NCBI RefSeq assembly: GCF_003399445.1
Contig: NZ_QUQO01000002.1
Coordinates: forward strand, 124,001-188,000
DNA: 64,000 nt
Origin: Parvularcula marina
Lineage (GTDB): Bacteria; Pseudomonadota; Alphaproteobacteria; Caulobacterales; Parvularculaceae
Direction: 5' to 3'
Notes under the pieces: model-generated
Told to the model about the DNA's origin: nothing
Database searches by the model: none
What the model saw: the letters and a program-made list of their open reading frames with translations, nothing else
Shown: piece by piece, positions 25,150 to 32,948 of the stretch
How the letters are laid out: every line of letters begins with the position of its first letter
Numbering within the stretch: the first letter of the stretch is position 1
Made by a program: the position numbers and the translations under genes

Positions 25150-25941
25150 TCAGCCCCGGATGAGGTCGCGGACCGCGCTGTGCAGGTGGTGGTTCGAGGC
25201 GAGGATCGAGGGCGTGAGGTGCGGGCGCTCCTTGCTCTCCTCGATGGTCGAGACCTCGCCGCCCGCTTCGCGGACCATGACGATGCCGGCGGCGACATCC
25301 CACGGGTGAAGCCCGCGCTCCCAATAGGCATCGAGCCGGCCCATCGCGGTCATGCAGAGATCATAGGCGGCCGAGCCGAAGCGGCGGATGCCTGCTGTCT
25401 TTGACAGGACGCGGTCGCATTCCTGCAGCGCCAGCTCGCGGCCCGCACGGCCCTGATAGGGCAGGCCTGTGCCGATCAGCGATTCCGAGAGGTCATTGCG
25501 GCCCGACACGCGCAGGCGGCGATCATTCAGATACGCGCCAAAGCCGTGTTCGGCATAGAAAAGCTCATCCGTGATCGGACAGAAGATCACCCCGGCATAG
25601 GGCTCACGATCCCGCTCCAGCGCAATCGAGATGCAGAATTGGGGAATGCCGTGCAGGAAGTTCGTCGTGCCATCGAGCGGGTCGATGATGAAGCGGTTCG
25701 AATTGTCCGCGCCTTCAATGTCATCGCCTTCCTCAAGGATGAAGCCGAATTTCGGGCGTGCCTTCGAGAGCGTGCGGACAATGGCTTCTTCGGCGGCAGT
25801 GTCGGCCTTGGAGACGAAATCCGAGGCGCCTTTCTTGCGCACCTGCAGGGCCTCGACCTCGTAGAAATCGCGGCGGAGGACCTTCGCGCCATCACGGGCG
25901 GCGTCGATCATGACTTTGAGCAGGGGAGAGACATGCGGCAT
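25150..25941 (-). CDS. suhB: Inositol monophosphatase family protein (SuhB-like)
   Basis: 263 residues with the Mg2+/Li+ phosphatase signatures: ILEEGDDIEG (metal-binding Glu), FIIDPLDGTTNFLHGIPQF (the DPLDGTTN core), and the C-terminal HPWDVAAGIVMVREAGGEVS. The closest bacterial group is SuhB, which acts on myo-inositol-1-phosphate and also affects rRNA maturation; the family also contains nucleotide and fructose-bisphosphate phosphatases, so the symbol is provisional. The Glu motif reads EEGDD rather than the commoner GEE, a small deviation. It is upstream of the ThDP gene on the same strand with an 80-bp gap. Confidence 0.85.
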   Translation of the reverse strand: MPHVSPLLKVMIDAARDGAKVLRRDFYEVEALQVRKKGASDFVSKADTAAEEAIVRTLSKARPKFGFILEEGDDIEGADNSNRFIIDPLDGTTNFLHGIPQFCISIALERDREPYAGVIFCPITDELFYAEHGFGAYLNDRRLRVSGRNDLSESLIGTGLPYQGRAGRELALQECDRVLSKTAGIRRFGSAAYDLCMTAMGRLDAYWERGLHPWDVAAGIVMVREAGGEVSTIEESKERPHLTPSILASNHHLHSAVRDLIRG

Positions 25942-26070
25942 GGGCGCGTCCTAACGGATGGGGCGGATGAGGTGAAGCGCGCGCCTTTAGGGCAAAGCAG
26001 CGGGCGAGGGAAGGGGGCTGTGGCAACAGAGCGGCTGGCCGGTTTTGGCGAATTGGGGCAGTCGTAAATC

Positions 26071-27363
26071 ATGCGTGTTCTTGTTCTTGGCGGGTATGGG
26101 CTGATCGGCTCATCGGTGACCCGGCGGCTGCTTGCCGCGGGGCATGAGGTGACAGGGTTGGGACGCGATCCCGGTTTTGGGCGGCGGCTGATCCCGGAGG
26201 CCGCGTGGTTTGGCGCAGACCTGCGCCGGATGACGGCATCTGAAAACTGGCGGGATATCCTGTCCGGTGTGGAGGCGGTGGTGAATGCGGCTGGCGCGTT
26301 GCAGACCGGCGGGCAGGATGATGTGTCTCTTGTGCAGGAGGCCGCCATCACTGCGATTATTGAGGCATGCGCGGAGGCGGGCGTAAGCCGCTTTGTGCAG
26401 ATTTCCGCGCCGGGCGTTTCGGAAAAGGCGGAGACGGCATTCTACCGGAGCAAGGCGGGAGCCGATGCGGCGCTCAAATCCTCCGCCCTCGAATGGACGA
26501 TCCTGAAGCCCGGGCTGGTCCTGTCGCCGCAAGCTTATGGCGGCACTAGCCTGTTGCGGATGCTAGCGGCCTTCCCATGGGTTCAGCCGATCGCGCTGGA
26601 CAAGTCACCCGTGCAGACGGTGCATGTCAATCACGTCGCTGATGCCGTGCTGCTGGCGGTCGAAGGCGGCGCGGTCAGGATTGAGGCGGACCTCGTCGAA
26701 GAGGAGAGCCACAGCTTAGAAGATGTCGTGCTGGCCTTTCGTTCATGGCTGGGTTTTTCACCGCCCAGAGCCGTGATCCGTGTACCGAGATGGCTTGGTG
26801 GGGGCGTTGCAAAAATGGCAGATGTGGCCGGTCATCTGGGCTGGCGTTCGCCGCTCCGGACGACGGCAATGAAAGTCCTTGATGAAGGCGTGCGCGGAGA
26901 CCCGGCCATCTGGAGAGCCCATACAGGCCGCGAGATGAGTTCTCTCGATGCCTCGCTGCGCCAGTTGCCATCGACGATACAGGAACGGTTTTATGCGCGG
27001 ATGATCTTGCTTTTTCCTGTCCTTCTACTGACGTTTTCTGTCTTCTGGATGGTCTCGGGGGTGATCGGGCTTGTGCGTCTGGAGGCGGCGTCAGCAGTGC
27101 TTGCCGGGGCCTTCCCGCCGGCGCTGGCAAAAGCGTCGGTCATCGGTGGCGGGTTTGCGGATATCGCCATCGGCGTGAGCGCCCTGTTCCGCAGGACGGT
27201 GCGCGGGGCAGCTGTGGCGGCCATCATGCTGTCTCTGGGGTATCTTGCGGCGGCAACTTTATTCGTGCCTGAGCTATGGGGTGATCCGATGGGGCCGCTG
27301 GTCAAGATTTTCCCGTCCCTCGCGCTTGCCCTGACAGTCTTTGTGCTGACGGAGAAAAGATAA
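26071..27363 (+). CDS. NAD(P)-binding SDR-like domain fused to a DoxX-like membrane domain
   Basis: 430 residues. The N-terminal half is an atypical SDR (NmrA/NDUFA9-like): LVLGGYGLIGSSVTRRLLAAGHEVTGLGRD, an AAGALQTGG strand and FVQISAPGVSEKAETAFYRSKAGADAALKSS. From about residue 310 there are four hydrophobic helices (MILLFPVLLLTFSVFWMVSGVIG, ALAKASVIGGGFADIAIGVSALF, AAVAAIMLSLGYLAAATLF, LALALTVFVL) of the DoxX-like type. Such fusions are annotated as complex I intermediate-associated-like or unknown. Its stop overlaps the next ATG (TAATG), so it is coupled with the DUF2269 membrane protein. Confidence 0.75.
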   Translation: MRVLVLGGYGLIGSSVTRRLLAAGHEVTGLGRDPGFGRRLIPEAAWFGADLRRMTASENWRDILSGVEAVVNAAGALQTGGQDDVSLVQEAAITAIIEACAEAGVSRFVQISAPGVSEKAETAFYRSKAGADAALKSSALEWTILKPGLVLSPQAYGGTSLLRMLAAFPWVQPIALDKSPVQTVHVNHVADAVLLAVEGGAVRIEADLVEEESHSLEDVVLAFRSWLGFSPPRAVIRVPRWLGGGVAKMADVAGHLGWRSPLRTTAMKVLDEGVRGDPAIWRAHTGREMSSLDASLRQLPSTIQERFYARMILLFPVLLLTFSVFWMVSGVIGLVRLEAASAVLAGAFPPALAKASVIGGGFADIAIGVSALFRRTVRGAAVAAIMLSLGYLAAATLFVPELWGDPMGPLVKIFPSLALALTVFVLTEKR

Positions 27364-27833
27364 TGCTCTGGATTGAGCTTCTGCGCTGGGCGCATGTAAT
27401 TGGGGCGACCGTCTTGTTAGGCACAGGGGCTGGCATCGCCTTCTTCATGGTCATGGCGCATCGGACAAAAGACGCGGCACTCATCGCGCATGTTGCAGGC
27501 ACAGTCGTGGTCGCAGACTGGATTTTTACAGCGTCAGCAGTCGTCCTGCAGCCGATCACCGGGCTTCTGCTCGCGAAGGCGATTGGCTGGCCGCTGACGC
27601 AAGGCTGGCTGATGCTTTCCATCGGGCTTTATGTCCTGACAGGAATGTTCTGGCTGCCGGTCGTGTGGATACAGGCACAACTGCGTGATTTGGCGCGGGC
27701 GGCGGCCAAGTCAGGTGAGCCGCTGCCGCCTCGGTACCACAAGCTCTACCGGATCTGGTTTGCCTGCGGCTTCCCAGCTTTCTTTGCCGTGCTGTGGATC
27801 GTCTGGCTGATGACCGCGCGCCCCAGCTTCTGA
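27363..27833 (+). CDS. DUF2269 family integral membrane protein
   Basis: 156 residues and four membrane helices. The start WIELLRWAHVIGATVLLGTGAGIAFFMVMAHR, with a conserved His in the first helix, and the mid-section DWIFTASAVVLQPITGLLLAKAIGWPL match DUF2269. Function is not known to me; histidines in the helices make heme binding conceivable. The ATG shares one base with the stop of the SDR-DoxX gene, so the two membrane proteins are probably made together and may form one complex. Confidence 0.8.
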   Translation: MLWIELLRWAHVIGATVLLGTGAGIAFFMVMAHRTKDAALIAHVAGTVVVADWIFTASAVVLQPITGLLLAKAIGWPLTQGWLMLSIGLYVLTGMFWLPVVWIQAQLRDLARAAAKSGEPLPPRYHKLYRIWFACGFPAFFAVLWIVWLMTARPSF

Positions 27834-27882
27834 CCGCGCCCGAATCCGGGCAGGAGGCTCCGGCACAATAAGGAGCTTCCCC

Positions 27883-28206
27883 ATGCCCACTGCCTGGCAT
27901 CCCGATGGCCGGATCGCGTTCAAGGACGGGACCGTCTGGCATGAGAATGGTGGTTTAGCCGTGAAAGGCAATCAGGCATGGCATGCCGATGGCCGATTGG
28001 CATTCTCCGGCGATGTCGCGTGGTACGGCAATGGTCGGATCGCCAAAAAAGGCGAGAATAGCTGGCACGCAAATGGACGAATGGCCGGGCAGGGCGCGGA
28101 AGCTTTTGAGCTTTCGATTGGTCCTTCGGTGACGCTATTGATCGATACGGATGGCATCTTCGCCGTCCGTATCCATGGCAGCACTTATTCGGACGCGGAA
28201 AGCTAG
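27883..28206 (+). CDS. Trp-His-Gly repeat protein (MORN_2-like repeats), unknown function
   Basis: 107 residues. The first 75 consist of five tandem units of about 14 residues with consensus W-[HY]-x-[ND]-G-[RG]-[ILM]-A-x-x-G: AWHPDGRIAFKDG, VWHENGGLAVKG, AWHADGRLAFSG, AWYGNGRIAKKG, SWHANGRMAGQG. The layout recalls compact MORN-2/YwqK repeats (YxNGxxxxxG), which build a beta-hairpin ribbon. The last 30 residues (FELSIGPSVTLLIDTDGIFAVRIHGS) form a separate cap. No signal peptide. It starts 50 bp after the DUF2269 gene, behind a GAGG/AAGGAG-like ribosome site, and ends overlapping the convergent PepSY gene by 4 nt. Confidence 0.75.
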   Translation: MPTAWHPDGRIAFKDGTVWHENGGLAVKGNQAWHADGRLAFSGDVAWYGNGRIAKKGENSWHANGRMAGQGAEAFELSIGPSVTLLIDTDGIFAVRIHGSTYSDAES

Positions 28207-29345
28207 GCTTTCTTCCGTTTGCGGAACAGCGGCAGGATGAGCCGCCGGAAGGCGAGCGCGATACCCGTATAGGCAAGGAAACAGGCGGCGAGCGAGGCGA
28301 GTGTCGCAATCGTCACGCCGATGATCCCATATTGCTCACCAGTATGGATGTAACGCAGCCAGATGCGCGCCTTTCGGGCCGACGACATTTCTTCATAGCC
28401 TTCGGTACGCGTGATCTCGCCCAAAGTGCGGTCGTAGTGAAGGGTGACCCGCTGTTCGGGCAGATAGCCGTTGCCATTATGCAGCGTCATCTGGACCATC
28501 TGTGACGAAGGGGCCGGGACATCGACAACAATCAACGTCCAGCCAGCGTCAGTCTCACGAACGGTTTCAAAGGCAGTCTGCAGTGAAACCAGATCACCTT
28601 CGGGCTCGGCTGCCGGCTCTTCACTTGGTCCGCCACCACGGCGTCCGCGCTGGGGCGGTTCTTCGCCGAAGGCCTTGTAGACGAGATTATTCGCCCAGGA
28701 ATAATTGAACACGGTCGCCGAGGTCGCGATCAGGAAGAGCGGGATCAGCGCCCAGATCCCCATGACATGGTGCCAGTTATAGTCACGCGCTTTGGCGGTC
28801 GGGTATTTCTTCAGGAAAAAGAGATGCTGGCGGAAGAACACCCATTTGAAGACTTTAGGGATCCACAGATATAGCCCGCTGACGATCAGGAAGATGAAGA
28901 TGAGGTTCGAGACGCCCGTCAGCATACGGCCGGTATCTCGCGCATCTCCTTCGAGGGCGAGCCAGCGGTGGAATTCCTCAATCTTGTGAAACCACTCACC
29001 TGCTTTTGCGGAGAGATCGGGCAGTTCTTCGCCCGTATAGGGATCAAGAATAACGCGCCCTTGGCGGCCCATCTGGGCAATGACTGTCCTGTCTTCTTTT
29101 GGCAGGAAGCGGAGAGATGGATTGGTTCCCTCAGGAGCTTTCTCTCGAGCGATGACCGCTAGCTCATCGACCGTGAGCTGAGCTTCGCCGTCTTGGGGGC
29201 TGACCGTCTGGCTCGCATCGATCGCGCCGAGGATCGAGCGCTCATATGCGATCAGGACCCCGGTCGCGGACATCAGGAAAATGAAGATCGCCGCGGGTAT
29301 AGCGAGGGTCAGATGGGTCCAGAACAGGGCCTTGCGGAATGTCAT
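28203..29345 (-). CDS. PepSY-associated membrane protein (PiuB-like)
   Basis: About 380 residues from the ATG at 29345 (MTFRKALFWTHLTLAIPAAIFIFLMSATGVLIAYERSI). This is the PepSY-TM/PiuB layout: an N-terminal helix, a periplasmic PepSY-like domain, a central helix pair (LTGVSNLIFIFLIVSGLYLWIPKVFKW; WHHVMGIWALIPLFLIATSATVF), another periplasmic part, and a C-terminal helix ending in basic residues. Family members are iron-regulated and linked to siderophore or heme-iron use, possibly as ferric reductases. Two Fur-box-like palindromes in the upstream region support iron control. An upstream in-frame start at 29369 would lie next to the first palindrome. Confidence 0.82.
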   Translation of the reverse strand: MTFRKALFWTHLTLAIPAAIFIFLMSATGVLIAYERSILGAIDASQTVSPQDGEAQLTVDELAVIAREKAPEGTNPSLRFLPKEDRTVIAQMGRQGRVILDPYTGEELPDLSAKAGEWFHKIEEFHRWLALEGDARDTGRMLTGVSNLIFIFLIVSGLYLWIPKVFKWVFFRQHLFFLKKYPTAKARDYNWHHVMGIWALIPLFLIATSATVFNYSWANNLVYKAFGEEPPQRGRRGGGPSEEPAAEPEGDLVSLQTAFETVRETDAGWTLIVVDVPAPSSQMVQMTLHNGNGYLPEQRVTLHYDRTLGEITRTEGYEEMSSARKARIWLRYIHTGEQYGIIGVTIATLASLAACFLAYTGIALAFRRLILPLFRKRKKA

Positions 29346-29373
29346 GATGTCGGGATCTCTTGGCGCCACTATT

Positions 29374-29388
29374 TGCGAGTTATTCGCA
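29374..29388 (-). promoter_or_regulatory. Fur-box-like palindrome 1 upstream of the PepSY gene
   Basis: TGCGAGTTATTCGCA, a 7-1-7 inverted repeat with 6 of 7 arm pairs matching, extended by TT/AA on the flanks. It resembles the element before feoA (TGCAAATCATTCGCA): both end in ATTCGCA. It sits 29 nt upstream of the chosen start codon, overlapping the expected promoter. Confidence 0.65.
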
Positions 29389-29416
29389 ATTTGTAATCAT
29401 GTGCCCGAGCGCCAAT

Positions 29417-29431
29417 TGCGAGTCAATCGCG
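29417..29431 (-). promoter_or_regulatory. Fur-box-like palindrome 2 upstream of the PepSY gene
   Basis: TGCGAGTCAATCGCG, a weaker 7-1-7 inverted repeat (5 of 7 arm pairs) that repeats the TGCGAGT half of site 1. The two centres are 43 bp apart, about four helical turns, so two dimers could bind on the same face. Confidence 0.45.
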
Positions 29432-29572
29432 GGAGTTAACCGGATCAGATATCCGACATGGGGAATGAGACCCCCGAAATGCGAGCTTCTGCCACATCCA
29501 CTGTGGTGGAAGCGCAAAGCATGCTTCTCTAAATAGAATGACCGTTCCGGAAAATGGCCAAGGAGGGCCCCT

Positions 29573-31291
29573 ATGACTGCTCCCGCCCCGATCACCAGTG
29601 AAGAATTCGCCGAAGGGGTGGAGGCGCTGCTCGCAGAAAAAGGGCTCTTCGCGGTTGAGCCGAAAACGGTGCGCGGTGTGGATTATGACCGCAGCTTTCT
29701 ACTCTCGAACATGTCCGTCCGCGATATGTTCGCGGCCAAGGCGGCGGAATTCGCGGATCGGGATTTCCTTGTCTATGGCGAAGAGCGGTTGACGACGGCG
29801 GAGGCCTGGTCGCAGGCCATGCGCTTCGCCAACTGGCTGGTCACTGAAAAAGGGGTGAAGCCGGGGGACCGGGTCGCCATCGCGATGCGGAACTATCCGG
29901 AATGGTGCATCGCTTATTTAGGTATTGCGGCTGCCGGTGCGGTCATCGTGCCGATCAATTCTTTCTGGCAGGCCGAGGAGCTGCGTCAGGGGCTGACGCG
30001 GGCAGGCGCAAAGATCGTCGTCTGTGACGCCAAACGCGGGGCCGCCTTTGCGCCGTGCAAGGAAGAGCTGGGGCTGACTTTTGTCGGCGCGCGAGAAGAA
30101 GTCGAAGCGGCAGACGTGACCTTCGCGGAGATTGTCAACGATAGCGCGATATCGGCGACACCGCCCCAGGTCCAGATTGATCCTGATAGTGATTATTGCC
30201 TTATCTATACATCTGGCACGACGGGTAAGCCAAAGGGCGTGTTGTTGACCCACCGAAGCTGCATCAACTCGGTGATGTCCTTTTCCTTTCTGCTGAATGT
30301 GGCCCAGCGCCTGCGGCCGGAATTTCCGTTCGTGCCTGAGAACCCTTCTGTCCTTGTGACCTTGCCGCTGTTCCATGTCACCGCATCGCACACGGTGCTT
30401 CTGCTCTCCTTCCTCACCGGCAAGAAGCTGGTCTTCCTTTATCGCTGGGATCCCGTCGAGGCAGGCAAACTTATTGCTAAGGAACAGATCACTAATTTCA
30501 TCGGTGTACCGACCATGGCCCATGACCTGACCCGGCATGCCGATCCAGAGGATCTTGTCAGTCTGGTTGATATTGCGACCGGCGGGGCAAAGCGACCCGA
30601 GACCCAGCTCGCAGAACAGGCCGAGACCTTCCCGGGCAAGTCGATGTCTTCAGGCTATGGTCTTACCGAAACCAATGCGCTCGGCACGCATATCACCCTG
30701 CAGGATTTTCTCGACAATCCGTCTGCGGCTGGCCGCGTCGTGCCGCCGGTCACGCAGATTGAGGCCTTTAGCGAGGATGGCACGCAGCTTTCCCGAGGCG
30801 AGAAAGGGGAAATCTGCATCAAGAGCCCGGCAAATTTCCGTGCGTATCTCGAAGATGAGGCAGCGACGGAAGCGGCCTTTTTCGATGGCGGATGGTTCCG
30901 CACAGGCGATCTCGGTTATGTCGATGAGGAGGGGATTTTATACATCCTCGACCGGGCGAAGGATCTCATCATTCGGGGTGGCGAGAACATCTCCTGTCTT
31001 GAGGTTGAGAACATGCTGCTGTCCTTTCCGGATGTCGATGAAGCATGCGTCTTCGCCGTACCCGACGAGAAATATGGTGAGATTGTCGGGGCGACGGTCT
31101 GGTCGGCCGCAGGTCAAGTTGATCTGGAAAAGCTCCGTGCACACGCCGCTGAAAAGCTCGCCGCTTTCAAGGTGCCGCAGCGGCTCTGGGCGTCACCCCA
31201 GTCTCTGCCGCGCGGCACAACGGGCAAGATCGACAAGCGAATGATCCGTCAGGTGACGGCCATGTATCCAGCTCATTATTCGGTGGATTGA
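29573..31291 (+). CDS. Class I adenylate-forming acyl-CoA synthetase
   Basis: 572 residues. AMP-binding motif YTSGTTGKPKGVLLTH, then SSGYGLTETNALG, GWFRTGDLGYVDEEGILYILDRAKDLIIRGGENIS (hinge and A8 loop) and the catalytic Lys near the end (LPRGTTGKIDKRMIRQ). It activates a carboxylic acid as acyl-AMP and transfers it to CoA; the likely substrates are medium- or long-chain fatty acids, but specificity cannot be read. AGGAGGGCC precedes the ATG by about 6 nt. The 3' end overlaps the convergent murJ by 16 nt. Confidence 0.9.
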   Translation: MTAPAPITSEEFAEGVEALLAEKGLFAVEPKTVRGVDYDRSFLLSNMSVRDMFAAKAAEFADRDFLVYGEERLTTAEAWSQAMRFANWLVTEKGVKPGDRVAIAMRNYPEWCIAYLGIAAAGAVIVPINSFWQAEELRQGLTRAGAKIVVCDAKRGAAFAPCKEELGLTFVGAREEVEAADVTFAEIVNDSAISATPPQVQIDPDSDYCLIYTSGTTGKPKGVLLTHRSCINSVMSFSFLLNVAQRLRPEFPFVPENPSVLVTLPLFHVTASHTVLLLSFLTGKKLVFLYRWDPVEAGKLIAKEQITNFIGVPTMAHDLTRHADPEDLVSLVDIATGGAKRPETQLAEQAETFPGKSMSSGYGLTETNALGTHITLQDFLDNPSAAGRVVPPVTQIEAFSEDGTQLSRGEKGEICIKSPANFRAYLEDEAATEAAFFDGGWFRTGDLGYVDEEGILYILDRAKDLIIRGGENISCLEVENMLLSFPDVDEACVFAVPDEKYGEIVGATVWSAAGQVDLEKLRAHAAEKLAAFKVPQRLWASPQSLPRGTTGKIDKRMIRQVTAMYPAHYSVD

Positions 31292-32886
31292 GCCGGGGCC
31301 GGGCCACCGCCTCGCCATTCGCGCGGGTCTACCCCGCCGATCAGGACAGTGATCCCGGCATAAAGGACGACACTGATCCCGACAAGGACGATCAGGAGGA
31401 GCCAGTCCTGCCCCAGCGCAAAGCCGCGCAGCATCTCCCATTCGAGCTTGCAGCCATAAAGAAGGGCGCCAAGCAGGGCGGCGGCGAGGATGACGCGAAT
31501 CGTGCGGGTCAGGAATTTTGCGCCGGGCGCGAGGTGCCCGCGCCTTGCCAGTGTGAAGGAGAGGAGCGTGACCTCCGTCCAGCTCGCGCAAATCGTCCCC
31601 AGCGGTACGGAGAGAAAGCCGATAACGGGGAAGAGCGAGATCGAGATGATCGCATTAAGGGCGATGCCGATGAGGGCGAACTTCATCGGTGTCTTGGTGT
31701 CCTCACGAGCAAAATAGGCCGCATTCAACACTTTTTGCAGGACAAAGGCGGGTAGGCCGATGCCGAAGAGCATGATGGCAAGGCCCGTCATCTCGACATC
31801 GTGATCATTGAAGGCTGACCCGCCCGCGCCGATCAGGCGGGTGACGTCGCCTGCGAGATCCTGAAACAGCGCCGCACACACCCTGTCCGGAATGACGATC
31901 AGGGCGGCGGCGGCGGGCAGGGCGAAGAAGAGCGCAACCTCGATCCCCCGGCTCAGTGTACGGATCGCGCCTTTCTCATTGCCGGATTTCACCGACCGGC
32001 TGATTGCAGGCATGAGGACGATGCCGAGCGCAATGCCGATCATCGAGAGGGGGAGCTGGTAGAGCTGGTCGGCATAGGCAAGCCAGCTATTCGCGCCAGC
32101 TTGCCGCGAGGCGACATTGGTGCCGACGATGAGATTGATCTGCAGTGCCCCTGCCGCAATGAAACCGGGTGTGCCGAGCAGGATCAGGCGTTTGACCCCT
32201 TGGGTCAGGCGCGGCAGGCGCAGGCGCAGGAGAAGCTTTGAGCGGTGCCCGGCAATCAGCAGCATGATGAGCTGGAGTACCCCGCCCGCCATGACGGCAC
32301 CCGCGGCAGCGCGGCCGATTTCTTCTTCCGGGCGATGGGCGAAGGCCAGAAGCCCGGCGATCCATACGACATTGAGAAGGAGTGGCGCGGCGGCAGCGGC
32401 GGCAAACCGGTGCAGCGCGTTCAGCATCCCGCCATAGATGCCGACCATCGACATGCAGGCGAGATAGGGGAACATGATGCGGGTATATTCGACCGTCAGG
32501 GTGAAGCGCTCGGCATCATCCCGGAAGCCGGTCGCAAGCACGCTGACGAAAAGCGGTGTAAAGATCATCGCCGCCGCCGAGAGAGCGGTCAGGATGACGA
32601 TCAGCCAGGCGAGGACATCCTCGGCAAATCGTTTGGCCTCGCCCATGTCGTCATTGACGGTCTTGCCCTGAAAGAGCGGCACGAAGGCGGCCTGAAAAGC
32701 GCCTTCGGCGAGCAGGCGGCGGAACATGTTGGGCAGGCGGAAGGCGACGTTGAAGGCATCCGCGACCGGCGTACCCGACGCGCCGACGAGCCCGGCGAGC
32801 AGGAGCTGGCGCGCAAAGCCGAGCAGGCGGCTGAGCAGGGTCAGCCCCGACACTGTCGCCATGGATTTAAGAATGTTCCGCGCCAT
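31276..32886 (-). CDS. murJ: Lipid II flippase MurJ
   Basis: 536 residues from the ATG at 32886, with about 14 membrane helices. NILKSMATVSGLTLLSRLLGFARQLLLAGLVGASGTPVADAFNVAFRLPNMFRRLLAEGAFQAAFVPLF is the conserved N-terminal region (quoted in parts: TLLSRLLGFARQ, ADAFNVAFRLPNMFRRL, EGAFQAAFVPLF), with the arginines needed for lipid II binding. It flips the peptidoglycan precursor to the periplasm. An in-frame start at 32907 lies 7 codons upstream. It follows the S33 hydrolase by about 62 nt on the same strand, with a hairpin between them. Confidence 0.95.
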   Translation of the reverse strand: MARNILKSMATVSGLTLLSRLLGFARQLLLAGLVGASGTPVADAFNVAFRLPNMFRRLLAEGAFQAAFVPLFQGKTVNDDMGEAKRFAEDVLAWLIVILTALSAAAMIFTPLFVSVLATGFRDDAERFTLTVEYTRIMFPYLACMSMVGIYGGMLNALHRFAAAAAAPLLLNVVWIAGLLAFAHRPEEEIGRAAAGAVMAGGVLQLIMLLIAGHRSKLLLRLRLPRLTQGVKRLILLGTPGFIAAGALQINLIVGTNVASRQAGANSWLAYADQLYQLPLSMIGIALGIVLMPAISRSVKSGNEKGAIRTLSRGIEVALFFALPAAAALIVIPDRVCAALFQDLAGDVTRLIGAGGSAFNDHDVEMTGLAIMLFGIGLPAFVLQKVLNAAYFAREDTKTPMKFALIGIALNAIISISLFPVIGFLSVPLGTICASWTEVTLLSFTLARRGHLAPGAKFLTRTIRVILAAALLGALLYGCKLEWEMLRGFALGQDWLLLIVLVGISVVLYAGITVLIGGVDPREWRGGGPAPAQSTE

Positions 32887-32890
32887 CACT

Positions 32891-32926
32891 CGCCGCCTAA
32901 GAGCCAATCATGGCCCTTAAGCGGCG
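32891..32926 (-). other. Long imperfect hairpin between the S33 hydrolase and murJ
   Basis: CGCCGC (32891-32896) pairs with GCGGCG (32921-32926), continued inward by CTAAG/CTTAA and GCC/GGC around the loop AATCAT. It lies 4 nt upstream of the chosen murJ start. There is no T-run on the minus strand, so it could be an attenuator, a processing site or a weak terminator; its closeness to the start codon would affect translation initiation. Confidence 0.45.
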
Positions 32927-32948
32927 CCGTGGGGGGACGTCCAGCCGA

